Shown: positions 8,656 through 17,446, counted from the stretch's first letter. The stretch is DNA of 39,560 nucleotides from Legionellales bacterium (GCA_026399195.1 JAPLRK010000064.1:13881-53440), one strand, 5' to 3'. Notes: generated by a model from the letters alone, not told the origin. Numbers and translations: made by a program.

Positions 8656-9893
8656 AAGGGTTATTAATAGATATTTCAAAAAAGCAGGCAGTTCTTTTTG
8701 CATCATTTCTCGTGCTTTACGAGTTTTTGACCTACGTGGCCAATGATATGATCATGCCAGGCATGATAAAGGTCGTCGCCTCCTTCCGTGCGCCTCAATC
8801 AGCTATTGCCTTGTCTTTAACGGCTTATGTTTTGGGCGGCGCTAGTCTGCAATTGATTTTAGGGCCCATATCAGATCGCTATGGGCGTCGTCCAGTGATG
8901 TTGTTTGGCGCCTTCTTTTTCTTTTTATGTAGTCTTTTGATCGCTTGTACGGGAAGCATCACACAATTTCTTGTGGCACGTTTTTTTCAAGGCATGGGTT
9001 TATGTTTTATTGCCGTCATTGGCTATGCTACCTTGCAAGAAATTTTTGATGAAATGAATGCCATTCGATTGATTGCCATCATGGCCAATGTGGCTATCAT
9101 CGCCCCTTTGTTAGGGCCACTTTTAGGGGCAATCTATATTTATTATTTCAATTGGCGCTACATTTTTGTGGCGATTGCGCTCCTGGCACTATTTGCACTT
9201 TGGGGTTTATGGCGATTTATGCCTGAACCTGTGGAAAAAGTGTCTCGAGTGGGTGGGGAAGTGAAGCGAGGCTTTTCAATTCGAGGAATCGCTGCAAATT
9301 ATAAAGACTTGTTGATGAATCGACCGTTTATATTAGGTTCTATTTCCCTTGGGTTGATTTATATGCCGTGCCTTGCGTGGATTGGCTTGTCCCCTGTGAT
9401 GCTTGTGACAGGGGCCGGCCTCACCATCCTTCAATATGCTCTATGGCAATTACCGGTTTTTGGGACATTTATTTTAGGCAATTTGCTTCTGCATCGAATG
9501 ACTCATCGTAAGACCATGACGCAATTGATTTGGGTGGGATCATGGATTGCAGCGATTGGTTTAGGTCTTGTGTGCCTGTTCCCTTTGTTCTTTGATGCTG
9601 GATTCATTTGGCTTATGCCAGGGTTCATGCTTTATTTCTTGGGAGGAGGCATGATTTCGGCCCCTCTTTGTCGATACATTTTGTTTGTCACAAAGGTCAG
9701 CAAAGGGACGGCATCGGCTCTCATGAGTATGATTTCGATGTGCATCCAAGGCTTAGGCATTGAGTTGGCCAATGCGCTTTACTCCGCTTATAACAACCTT
9801 TTTTTTGGATGGTATTGTGCTTTGGTCGCGTTGGCCTATGTCATCTTGCTTTCGTGGAGTTTACAACATCGCACAGTAAATACCGCGTTATAG
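8652..9893 (+). CDS. mdfA: MdfA-like multidrug efflux MFS transporter
   Basis: A proton-driven drug exporter of the DHA1 group with 12 predicted membrane segments over 413 residues. The first segment contains LVLYEF..Y..NDMI, which carries the acidic Glu and Asp known to bind cationic drugs and protons in E. coli MdfA. Motif A between segments 2 and 3 reads GPISDRYGRRPVM, and motif C-like FQGMGLCFI and MANVAIIAPLLGPLLGA follow. Similarity to MdfA is evident along the whole length, from memory. It is coupled to tilS by ATGA, and its end overlaps the convergent HAD-like gene by 6 bases. Substrates cannot be read from sequence. Confidence 0.88.
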   Translation: MKGLLIDISKKQAVLFASFLVLYEFLTYVANDMIMPGMIKVVASFRAPQSAIALSLTAYVLGGASLQLILGPISDRYGRRPVMLFGAFFFFLCSLLIACTGSITQFLVARFFQGMGLCFIAVIGYATLQEIFDEMNAIRLIAIMANVAIIAPLLGPLLGAIYIYYFNWRYIFVAIALLALFALWGLWRFMPEPVEKVSRVGGEVKRGFSIRGIAANYKDLLMNRPFILGSISLGLIYMPCLAWIGLSPVMLVTGAGLTILQYALWQLPVFGTFILGNLLLHRMTHRKTMTQLIWVGSWIAAIGLGLVCLFPLFFDAGFIWLMPGFMLYFLGGGMISAPLCRYILFVTKVSKGTASALMSMISMCIQGLGIELANALYSAYNNLFFGWYCALVALAYVILLSWSLQHRTVNTAL

Positions 9894-11141
9894 TGGCGCA
9901 AGGTGTTCAATCGTCACCTGTAAATCGTCTAAGTTTTGCGCTAACTTTGTTTTTGGTCTGAACAATAGAAAATGGCCTGTAATGGTGAAGTTGACCAAAC
10001 CGAGGAAAACATAACCTATACCAAAACCTGCGATGGCAAGGCCTAAATTCCCTAAAAACTGCTTCCATCCGTGGTGCTTACCCAGTACATCATGTGCTTT
10101 TCCCAAGGCGGTGTCAGAAATGTCTCGGAATTCTATTAAAGTGATTCTACCTTGAAGATAGTCCTGGGAACTGAGGTGGAGCTTATCATGAAGTTGAAAG
10201 GCCTTTCTGGAGTCTGCTCGAAAACCATCCTGATAGAGTTTTTCTGCTTTTTCCTCAAGCAAGAATAGTTGTCGTATAAATCGGTCTAGCACAATTTTTG
10301 GAATTTTTGGAAGAACCACCAGGTGATCGGTAGGTGACTCAGAGGGGGTAGGTGCTTGTGCGCTATTTGCGATCTGGCTTAAGTCTGTAAAAGGCCTTCG
10401 TTTCGTGAGCAAGTCCAAGTGTGCAAAATGGACCGTATTGAGTCCTCCTAACCTCCCTACTTCTAGAAAGTTGATATTCCGCACACCCATTTCAATGGCT
10501 GCCATTTCTTTGACGGTTTCTCTATAATTAGCGTCGATAAACCCATGCCCTTGGATGCTGCAATGGCGCTTCACTTCAAATCCTTCATACTGATGCAAGC
10601 GCAAAGTGACATGGCTTGGGATTAAGCTTGGATGCTTTGAGAAATAGCGCTCTAAGGATTCTAGAATGTCCACACGATCATCGAAAAAATCAAAGACGAT
10701 GGGTTCTTTTGGATTCGCATTGGCTATGCGCTGCATTTGGGCATAAAGAATGGTTCCTTTGTGATTATCAAATAACCATTTTGCATGAGATCCTTTGTAC
10801 TCTGGATTTGTGGCGTTCGCAAAGGCTGTGCCATCTGGCAAATCACCATATATATCGGCGAGCAAGAATGTGTCTAATTCAGTTTCCAAAATGTCACATA
10901 TTCTTCGAATGGCGGGGAAGCAAGAGCCCTTGTTGCCCACAATTCCGTTCACCTCATCAATCTCTTTGGATTGTCGATTGGAGCCTACAAACGTGATGAC
11001 GGGACCATACGTCATATTTTCAGCTTTGATACGCTGAAGGAATTCCCAATTATGTGAGATGACGCATTTATTGGGTGATCGAATATAATTACTGTTAAAT
11101 AAACAGCCATCGAAATCGAAGGAAAGGGCTCGTATGGTCAT
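9888..11141 (-). CDS. HAD-like protein with C-terminal membrane module, candidate type IV effector
   Basis: I see two parts. Residues 1 to about 260 look like a haloacid-dehalogenase fold: LSFDFDGCLFN with the DxD pair at 9 and 11, TFVGSNRQS as motif II, a lysine in YKGSHAKW, and VFDFFDDRVDI as motif IV. A Pro/Ser linker (QAPTPSESPTD, about 275-285) leads to a helical, coiled-coil-like stretch. A hydrophobic hairpin of about 30 residues follows (GNLGLAIAGFGIGYVF..) and then a charged tail. This C-terminal module (HGWKQFLGNL, then a glycine-rich membrane segment, then TGHFLLF) resembles a tail I recall at the end of many uncharacterised Legionella proteins. No enzyme activity or substrate can be assigned. 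A PmrA-box-like sequence lies 43 bases upstream. Secretion is an inference. Confidence 0.7.
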   Translation of the reverse strand: MTIRALSFDFDGCLFNSNYIRSPNKCVISHNWEFLQRIKAENMTYGPVITFVGSNRQSKEIDEVNGIVGNKGSCFPAIRRICDILETELDTFLLADIYGDLPDGTAFANATNPEYKGSHAKWLFDNHKGTILYAQMQRIANANPKEPIVFDFFDDRVDILESLERYFSKHPSLIPSHVTLRLHQYEGFEVKRHCSIQGHGFIDANYRETVKEMAAIEMGVRNINFLEVGRLGGLNTVHFAHLDLLTKRRPFTDLSQIANSAQAPTPSESPTDHLVVLPKIPKIVLDRFIRQLFLLEEKAEKLYQDGFRADSRKAFQLHDKLHLSSQDYLQGRITLIEFRDISDTALGKAHDVLGKHHGWKQFLGNLGLAIAGFGIGYVFLGLVNFTITGHFLLFRPKTKLAQNLDDLQVTIEHLAPL

Positions 11142-11184
11142 GATTAGGCTTATCCGTTTAAAATAAGCAACAATTTACCAGGGA

Positions 11185-11204
11185 AAGATTAAGGCATTAT
11201 TAAT
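11185..11204 (-). promoter_or_regulatory. PmrA-box-like operator upstream of the HAD-like gene
   Basis: On the minus strand ATTAATAAT, two bases, CTTAATCTT matches the published PmrA consensus (cTTAATatT, 2 bases, cTTAATatT) at 15 of 18 positions, including every strongly conserved position and the exact spacing. It lies 43 bases before the ATG. TAAATT (11177-11172) or TATTTT (11165-11160) could be the -10. PmrA activates Dot/Icm effector genes in Legionella and Coxiella. The call rests on motif match only. Confidence 0.5.
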
Positions 11205-11241
11205 TTGTGAGCTGCTATCAATAACATGCGTCAATGTCTTT

Positions 11242-11760
11242 GTAAACATTCGGCCAGCCCCGTTATTGACAACCACCACTAATTTCGTGACCTTTCACTA
11301 AAATAATAAAAACAACACGGGACACTCAAAAAAAAATGTAGTATCACGTTGTGATGAATAGCCTTTCATTACAACAAGCACCGCAGCCTTTTGTTGCAAG
11401 GACAATCACGTTACCGTATACGGACTACGTTGCGTTAAAATCAGATGCATAATATTGGAAAGCCCAGCATGCAAGAGTTATAGTGCGGGAGGAGGAGTTA
11501 AAAGAGCAGCTCAAGCACAAAGAAGCGCCACTAAACCCACGGAAACAGACGCCACCGCGCCACAGCCCACCATTCTACATCCTGTGCATCAATTGGGTGA
11601 GTTACACCTATGCCTTGTTTCATCCAGTAATTCTCGACTTGGACCATCAGGCGTGCAAAGTGTACCTGTGAAGGATATTTTTCTATACCCCTTGACTCGA
11701 AATTTTAAAACGGTCTTGAAAAACGGGGCCTGTCAATAACGGGGTTAACCGAATGTTTAC
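11242..11760. mobile_element. 519-bp element bounded by 30-bp inverted repeats
   Basis: Bases 11242-11271 and 11731-11760 are inverted copies of each other at 27 of 30 positions. The inner 14 bases (CCCCGTTATTGACA) and the outer 12 (GTAAACATTCGG) are perfect. The outer ends are GTAA, the terminal bases typical of IS66-family elements. The interior holds no recognisable transposase and no convincing gene. No 8-bp target duplication is visible in the flanks. It could be a non-autonomous (MITE-like) derivative or a remnant of an insertion sequence. The rest of the gap, 11142-11241 and 11761-11861, shows only the PmrA-like site. Confidence 0.5.
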
Positions 11761-11861
11761 CCAAGCGACTTAACATTATACAAGAAGAGAATTATCAAGC
11801 TGGAAGAACAATACTTATTCGAATTGTGAGTATGCTAACTAAAATGGCGCAAAGAACAGAA

Positions 11862-12080
11862 CTACCGGGCAAGGGCACGCTCACGGGCGCGGGCACGTAA
11901 CTTCAGATCCGTGTTTGTCCAGTGACATACAAAATCCACAATAAAACGCTTGATCGGTACTTGCCTTTTAAATTTGAAGCGAAGTCGACTTGCTCGTAAA
12001 AAAAACCAAAGGCGACTTTCTGAGTCCGTACTATTTTTTCGTAACTCACGGGCGTATTGCCTCAACTGAGCATCGTCCAT
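11862..12080 (-). pseudogene. Truncated DUF559-family gene (Vsr-like nuclease fold)
   Basis: The N-terminal 50 residues match DUF559 proteins: the ARELRKNSTDSESRLWF helix is followed by FKRQVPIKRFIVDFVC, the first part of the endonuclease-like core. Complete members continue with a LVIELDGGQH-type active site and reach about 120 residues; here that is replaced by an Arg/Ala/Leu-rich tail read from a GC-rich stretch (11862-11900). The active site is therefore missing. The ATG at 12080 is preceded by GGGAGAGGG, part of a CCCTCTCC-rich motif (12083-12107) that often accompanies DUF559 genes. Probably a dead remnant; the family function is unknown. Confidence 0.6.
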
Positions 12081-12130
12081 TTGCCCTCTCCCCAACCCTC
12101 TCCCGCGAACAAGTGCAGTCTAAAGTCCAG

Positions 12131-13285
12131 TTAACGTACAACGTAGGTCAAATGACAAACCGAGGCATCTACTCTAGGACTTTTGGAGCCATAAAAAAGG
12201 CCATCTTTTAATCTTTTGCATACGGCCTCATCGCTCAAGGCGTCAAGACACGTGTTAAGTATTTTGTCATGGCATTCTGGGAAGATACTGTTTGGGGGGG
12301 CTATCGCTGCATATTGCGTTTTTCCCCAGGGAGAATCTAAGGTTGTATAGAAGGTCGTGTAGTCTTTGAGTTTGAGGTTCTTATCCAGTAAAAATTGCTT
12401 CATGGATGGGTTATTATGATGGATACGGCTGATGGATGGCGTGGCGTAGGCATAAAGGGTCTCACCTGATTTTATATGAATTTTTCGGATCTCATCCATA
12501 TGGGTATGGGAGGTAAGTATCGTGATTTGACCATAACGAGAGGAGGCTTTGTCGACGATGTCCATCCATTGTTTCAGATAGGCTTCATGCCAGAAAGGTT
12601 TTCCTTTGTAATTGTCGCCTGGAGGCACATGCATGGCGATGAGAAGTTGTTTGGCATGATGTTGATTGAGTTGGGTTTTAAACCAGTCTAGTTGTTCTGC
12701 AGCGTCTTGTTTTTGATTGGGGTAATCACTCATAAAATGTGGAGATTTGGTGAACTGCACGCTGTTTTGGGCGATCAACAAAATGTCTTTATTTTTAGGT
12801 AACACATAGGTTGAATAATAGCCTTTGTCTTTGAGATGTGTGCCATCAATGAGTAAACCCTCACAATAAGCACACGCACCTTGCCAATCGGTGGCGTAGG
12901 TCAGCGGTGAAATAGCACGCCATGAGAAAGGTTGGTAATCGCCAAGAAGTGAATCATTATTGCCAGTGATATAAAACATCGGTTTGGCGTGGTGATTGGC
13001 TTGATATAAACGGTGAAACACGGTTTTGATGTAGGCGGCTTTTGTGGGAGATAAGCCTAGTTTATGGGTTGGGAAATCACCTAATGTGATCATGAATTCA
13101 GATTTTTCAAGGAGGTTTGTAAACTCACCCATGGCCGAATTTAACAAGACCGTGTCGGTATCGTGGCCATCTCCAGGGGTATTATGACTGCCATAATGGA
13201 TATCCGATATGACCAAAAACCGCACGTCAGCATGGTTCAATGAGGTCATTAGAAAAACAAACAGTGAGCAAAAAATCCGTCGCAT
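12131..13285 (-). CDS. Secreted metallophosphoesterase, acid-sphingomyelinase-like
   Basis: The 384-residue product starts with a signal peptide (MRRIFCSLFVFLMTS, cleavage probably near residue 19) and is a calcineurin-like metallophosphoesterase. Metal ligands appear in order: SDIHYG near 28, LGDFPTH near 69, GNND near 109, MHVPPGDN near 219 and LTSHTHMDE near 259. Paired cysteines (CAYC and several near the C-terminus) suggest a disulphide-bonded protein outside the cytoplasm, as in eukaryotic acid sphingomyelinase-like phosphodiesterases. The substrate could be a phospholipid or a nucleotide; it cannot be decided here. The gene stands alone between the DUF559 fragment and rnhB. A role at the host membrane is inference. 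Confidence 0.82.
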   Translation of the reverse strand: MRRIFCSLFVFLMTSLNHADVRFLVISDIHYGSHNTPGDGHDTDTVLLNSAMGEFTNLLEKSEFMITLGDFPTHKLGLSPTKAAYIKTVFHRLYQANHHAKPMFYITGNNDSLLGDYQPFSWRAISPLTYATDWQGACAYCEGLLIDGTHLKDKGYYSTYVLPKNKDILLIAQNSVQFTKSPHFMSDYPNQKQDAAEQLDWFKTQLNQHHAKQLLIAMHVPPGDNYKGKPFWHEAYLKQWMDIVDKASSRYGQITILTSHTHMDEIRKIHIKSGETLYAYATPSISRIHHNNPSMKQFLLDKNLKLKDYTTFYTTLDSPWGKTQYAAIAPPNSIFPECHDKILNTCLDALSDEAVCKRLKDGLFYGSKSPRVDASVCHLTYVVR

Positions 13286-13340
13286 GAGTTCTTAGGAAAG
13301 ATGAGTACTGTTTGAAGTTAATGACTTGTGCGGAAGATGT

Positions 13341-13369
13341 CAAGACGAGATTATTTCGGATCGAATTTC
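13341..13369 (-). repeat. Dispersed intergenic repeat, short copy
   Basis: Read on the minus strand, TCCGAAATAA followed by TCTCGTCTT matches the copy at 34965-34990, except that the intervening ACTTCCCA-type bases are missing. It lies in the 148-base gap between the divergent phosphoesterase and rnhB genes. The rest of that gap shows no gene. Confidence 0.35.
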
Positions 13370-13433
13370 GTTTTTTCTATCTTTTCTTGATCATCGTCTT
13401 TAAGATACGCTTCTTATCAGGAGGGCATGAAGC

Positions 13434-13988
13434 ATGTTGATAGCAGGTGTTGATGAAGTGGGTCGAGGTCCGTTGGCAGGTCCTGTGGTGACAGCCGTTG
13501 TTATTCTGGACGCTCCTATTGAAGGTGTTGCTGACTCCAAAACATTGAGTCCCTTAAAACGCCGGCACTTGGTGAGGATGATTCAAGAGCATGCATTATG
13601 TTTTGCTTATGGTCGGGCGGAGGTCTCCGAGATTGATGCGCTTAATATTCATTATGCGACGTTATTGGCCATGCAGCGAGCCATAGAGGCCTTATCGATC
13701 CGTCCCGATGCGATTTTAGTGGATGGGTTATTTACCCCAAAGGTACCACACCCCTGTTTTGCCATTGTGAAGGGTGATAGCCTCATTCAAGAGATTGGGG
13801 CGGCGTCTATTTTAGCCAAGGTCTTGAGAGACGATGAGATGGAGCGCTTTGATGAGATCTATCCTGGATATGGCTTTGCTCAGCATAAAGGCTACCCAAC
13901 AGCCGTTCATCGTGCAGCGCTACAAAAGCTTGGACCGTGTCCTATTCATCGAAGAAGCTATGCGCCAATAGCGGCTCTATTCGATTAG
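13434..13988 (+). CDS. rnhB: Ribonuclease HII
   Basis: RNase HII cuts the RNA strand of DNA-RNA hybrids and removes single ribonucleotides from DNA. The catalytic [11 protein letters not shown] motif is at residues 7-17, and SKTLSPLKR follows near 37. [22 protein letters not shown] and the C-terminal HKGYPTAVH complete the active site. The length of 184 residues is usual. AGGAGGG (13419-13425) is a strong ribosome site 8 bases before the ATG. The end overlaps the convergent rodA end by 4 bases. rnhA, the other RNase H gene, is also in this window. Confidence 0.97.
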   Translation: MLIAGVDEVGRGPLAGPVVTAVVILDAPIEGVADSKTLSPLKRRHLVRMIQEHALCFAYGRAEVSEIDALNIHYATLLAMQRAIEALSIRPDAILVDGLFTPKVPHPCFAIVKGDSLIQEIGAASILAKVLRDDEMERFDEIYPGYGFAQHKGYPTAVHRAALQKLGPCPIHRRSYAPIAALFD

Positions 13989-15100
13989 ATGTTGTTAAAT
14001 AAAATCCGGTGTGAGCTTATTGACATTAAAATGCCAAATCCGGCTAAAAATGTGACCATGGCGGTTCCGCCATAGCTGACCAAGGGGAGTGGGATCCCGA
14101 CCACGGGTAAAATGCCCATCACCATGCCAATGTTCACAAAGGCCGATAGGAAGAAAGTCATGGCGAGGCTCGCTGCCAGTAAGCGGGCGTAGCTGGTTTG
14201 AGCGTGTCTTGCAATATATAGGCTTCGGAGCGAAATCAACATGATGAAGATCATTAAAATGAGGTTGCCCATAAACCCAAATTCCTCACTGCTGACCGCG
14301 AAAATAAAATCAGTGGCGTGTTCTGGTAAAAAATTAAGATGCGATTGACTCCCTGCCAACCAACCTTTACCAAACCCCCCGCCTGATCCAATCGCGATTT
14401 TAGATTGGATGATATGGTAACCCGCACCAAGTGGGTCATGCTCTGGATGTAATAGCGTCATGATTCGCTGCTTTTGATAATCGTGCATAATATGCCAGAT
14501 CAGAGGGGCTGATAATCCTAAGCTTGCGACAAGAATCAAGACGATGCGAAGCGAAATACCTGCTAAAAAAATAACACATAAACCCGAGGCGATGACCATA
14601 ATGGCTGTCCCCAAATCAGGTTGTTTGGCAATGAGTAAGGCCGGTATGGCGATTAATACGGTGGTGATAAGCAAGGATCGGAGATCAATGGGAAGGGGTT
14701 TTCTGTCCACATACCAGGCAGCCATCATGGGAACAGCAAGTTTCATGATTTCAGACGGTTGAAAACGAAAGATCCCTAAATCAAGCCAGCGTTGTGCCCC
14801 TTTACCCACTTTCCCACTCACAATGACGGCGATGAGCAGTGCCAAACCAATGCCATAGATCCAGGGCGTCCAGATTTTGTATTTATGAGGGGGAATGAAG
14901 GCAAAAACCACCATGACGGCCAAAGCAAACAGAAGGCGTGCAGATTGGCCTAAAACCATGCTTATATTTTGATTTGAAGCACTGTAGAGGATGATAAGAC
15001 CTAGACAACTTAGAGTTAATAGCAACCCCAATAAGGGGAGATCAAGATATAATGACTTACCCATCAGGCGGTAAATGGGACGAGAGGGATTAATGTTCAT
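13985..15100 (-). CDS. rodA: Rod shape-determining peptidoglycan polymerase RodA
   Basis: RodA is the SEDS-family glycosyltransferase that polymerises lipid II during side-wall elongation, working as a pair with PBP2. The 371 residues give about ten membrane segments. [20 protein letters not shown], the extracellular loop [14 protein letters not shown] with the catalytic aspartate, and [11 protein letters not shown] near the C-terminus are diagnostic. It overlaps the upstream mrdA by 11 bases, so the two partners are translationally coupled. It is the last gene of the rsfS-mrdA-rodA operon. Confidence 0.96.
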   Translation of the reverse strand: MNINPSRPIYRLMGKSLYLDLPLLGLLLTLSCLGLIILYSASNQNISMVLGQSARLLFALAVMVVFAFIPPHKYKIWTPWIYGIGLALLIAVIVSGKVGKGAQRWLDLGIFRFQPSEIMKLAVPMMAAWYVDRKPLPIDLRSLLITTVLIAIPALLIAKQPDLGTAIMVIASGLCVIFLAGISLRIVLILVASLGLSAPLIWHIMHDYQKQRIMTLLHPEHDPLGAGYHIIQSKIAIGSGGGFGKGWLAGSQSHLNFLPEHATDFIFAVSSEEFGFMGNLILMIFIMLISLRSLYIARHAQTSYARLLAASLAMTFFLSAFVNIGMVMGILPVVGIPLPLVSYGGTAMVTFLAGFGILMSISSHRILFNNI

Positions 15101-16979
15101 GTGCAGTTCCTAAAGGATGCCAAAAGGAGACATGGTTCATTTCAAGTGCTTTCATTTCGAAATAAGCATCCATCACCTTGCGAGCCACCACAGCGGCCAC
15201 CACATCATTTTCAACCATGACAGCAATGGCAATTTCAGGGTTTTCTACAGGTGCGAAGGCAATGAATAGAGAATGATCTCTTAAGGCTTCAGGAATATCG
15301 GTGTAACGTTTTTTTTCATATTGACTGCCACTGAAGACTTGGGCAGTTCCGGTTTTCCCAGCCACTGCGTAGGGTGGGTTTCGTCCAAATCGGTAAGCGG
15401 TTCCTTCATCACTTTTGATGACTTGTTGCATTGCTTCACTCACCAGCGTCCAATATTTATCATCTTTTAATTGAATTGGGTACTCCTCTACGGGAAGGTA
15501 GGCATGTACGCCTTCGTTTTCATGTACTGTTCTACGGAGGATGTGTGGGCGGAAACGTCGACCATGCTGGCTAAGAGCGGCTGTCGCATTGGCAAGTTGT
15601 AAGGGAGATGCCAGCATAAATCCTTGTCCAATGGCGGTGATGAGGGTGTCCCCAGGGTACCAATGGACCCCTTTGGTGTTTTGTTTCCAATGAGGGCTTG
15701 GAACAAGGCCAGGTGCTTCTTCGTGGAGATCCACATGAGTGAGTTGCCCAAATCCGAATTGGACCAGCATGTCTTGAATGGAAGATATGCCCATTTTATT
15801 ACCAAGTTGGTAGAAGTAAGTATCGCAAGAGACCGTGATGGCTCGTTTGAGGTTGATGATCCCATGACCCGTGTGTTTCCAGTCACGATAAGCATGACTG
15901 ATGCCAGGTAATCTGTACCAGCCTGGATCATAAATTTTGGTGTCAGGGGTAATGGTTCCTTTTTCAAGTCCGGCTATGGCCATAAAGGGTTTGATGGTCG
16001 ATGCAGGCGGATAAAGACCGCGTACAGCACGATGATACAACGGCCTATCTTGAGCATTCATCAATAGTTGATATTCTTTCTGCTGGATGCCATTCACGAA
16101 GAGATTAGGATCAAAGCTGGGTGCGCTGACCATCGCTAAAATGTCCCCATTATTTGCGCCCATGACCACAACGGCGCCTCGTTTTTCCTGCATGGCGAGA
16201 TAGGCTGCCTCTTGAAGACGGGCATCTAAGGTCAGATAGATCTTGGCACCAGCAACAGGGGTTTGTTTGCTCAGAACACGAAGGGTTCTGCCGTTCACAT
16301 CCGTTTCTACTTGTTGATATCCGATTTGCCCGTGCAAAAGATCTTCATAGTATTTTTCTATGCCAGCCTTGCCAATAAAATTAGTGGCGCGATAATTGGT
16401 GATGTTCACAAGTCCCAGCTCTTGTTCATTGATTCGCCCAACGTACCCCAGAACGTGTGCCGCAGTTTCGCCAAGGGGATAATAGCGCATCAGACGAGCT
16501 TTGATGCTGATGCCTGGGAACAGATGTTGGTTGCTTGCAAAAATGGCCACTTCTTCTTGGTTTAATTTGAGCTTGAAGGGGATGGGTTCATAAGCGTGGC
16601 CTTGATGTAAGGCGTGTTCAAAGTTATGAATGTCTTCATCGGTGACCGTTGGTAACAAAGCCTTGAGCTGTTGTATGGTTTCTTGCAAATGTTTGACACG
16701 TTCTGGAACGATTTCTAAGGCATAGACTGGGATATTGTCAGCAAGGATTAACCCATGTCTATCCAAAATCACGCCTCTGGGTGGTGTGATGGGTAGGATG
16801 CTCATTTGATTTTTAAGAGATAGCGTGGCATATCGTTTGAATTGCGAGAATTGTAAATAAGCCATGCGCAATATCAGAATGAGTGAAAGAGTGATAAGCA
16901 AAGCTACCATCAAACTTAAGCGAGTATGGTGAAGCTGGTACTCAGTAGGACCATGCTTCCCGGGTTTTTTCAAATGCAT
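15090..16979 (-). CDS. mrdA: Penicillin-binding protein 2, elongation transpeptidase
   Basis: PBP2 cross-links peptidoglycan during rod elongation and activates RodA. The 629-residue protein has a single N-terminal membrane anchor (about residues 22-44), then the pedestal domain beginning PPRGVILDRHG. The transpeptidase domain contains the active serine in ASTIKPF, the second motif SCDTYFY, and the third motif AGKTGTAQ. Length and motif spacing are normal. It sits 27 bases after rsfS; the rlmH gene that usually lies between them in gammaproteobacteria is absent. Confidence 0.97.
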   Translation of the reverse strand: MHLKKPGKHGPTEYQLHHTRLSLMVALLITLSLILILRMAYLQFSQFKRYATLSLKNQMSILPITPPRGVILDRHGLILADNIPVYALEIVPERVKHLQETIQQLKALLPTVTDEDIHNFEHALHQGHAYEPIPFKLKLNQEEVAIFASNQHLFPGISIKARLMRYYPLGETAAHVLGYVGRINEQELGLVNITNYRATNFIGKAGIEKYYEDLLHGQIGYQQVETDVNGRTLRVLSKQTPVAGAKIYLTLDARLQEAAYLAMQEKRGAVVVMGANNGDILAMVSAPSFDPNLFVNGIQQKEYQLLMNAQDRPLYHRAVRGLYPPASTIKPFMAIAGLEKGTITPDTKIYDPGWYRLPGISHAYRDWKHTGHGIINLKRAITVSCDTYFYQLGNKMGISSIQDMLVQFGFGQLTHVDLHEEAPGLVPSPHWKQNTKGVHWYPGDTLITAIGQGFMLASPLQLANATAALSQHGRRFRPHILRRTVHENEGVHAYLPVEEYPIQLKDDKYWTLVSEAMQQVIKSDEGTAYRFGRNPPYAVAGKTGTAQVFSGSQYEKKRYTDIPEALRDHSLFIAFAPVENPEIAIAVMVENDVVAAVVARKVMDAYFEMKALEMNHVSFWHPLGTAHEH

Positions 16980-17006
16980 CTGAGGGACCCTAGCCGCGAT
17001 ACAGCA

Positions 17007-17339
17007 TCATGGTGAGGGATTTTGCCACAGTTCTTCGAGATTATAAAATGTACGGCTCTCTGGTTGCATGATATGGACCACGACATCCCCAAAGTCAACC
17101 AAAGCCCAGTCACCCTCTAAAAGCCCCTGCTGACTTATCGCGCGCCATCCGGCGGTTTTACATTGTTCCGTGATATGCTCAGCAATGGATTTGACATGTC
17201 GCGAAGAGCGACCGGTACAGATCACCATGACATCAGTGATGGTGGTTTGAAGGCTCACATCAATGACGGTGATATCTAGTGCTTTGATGTCATTAAGTGA
17301 AACAATGATTAAGTTTAAAAGAGTGTTTTTATCAGCCAT
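17007..17339 (-). CDS. rsfS: Ribosomal silencing factor RsfS
   Basis: RsfS binds ribosomal protein uL14 and blocks joining of the ribosomal subunits when nutrients run out. The 110-residue protein carries the family core: ALDITVIDVS, TDVMVICTGRSSRHVKSIA, GDWALVDFGDVVVHIM and the tail FYNLEELW. In relatives the order is holA-nadD-rsfS-rlmH-mrdA-rodA; here nothing of nadD or holA lies upstream, where the POT transporter takes their place, and rlmH is missing downstream. The 107-base gap upstream (17340-17446) shows no gene. Confidence 0.95.
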   Translation of the reverse strand: MADKNTLLNLIIVSLNDIKALDITVIDVSLQTTITDVMVICTGRSSRHVKSIAEHITEQCKTAGWRAISQQGLLEGDWALVDFGDVVVHIMQPESRTFYNLEELWQNPSP

Positions 17340-17446
17340 AGGTAGATCATCGATTCATCAGTTTGGGGGAAGGATGATAACAGTTATTGTCATGACACAC
17401 AAAACATCAATGTTTGGCCTAAGGTACCTATGCTCAACGGTTCTTA

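Noticed and set aside
11455-11739. 94-residue open frame inside the inverted-repeat element, and a 62-residue frame at 11483-11671
   Set aside because: TTG and GTG starts without a clear family match; composition is low-complexity and the frames look like chance openings in the element core.
17380-17400. Imperfect inverted repeat around GATAACAGTTATTGTC
   Set aside because: Pairing is broken by mismatches and the position does not suggest a terminator or operator.
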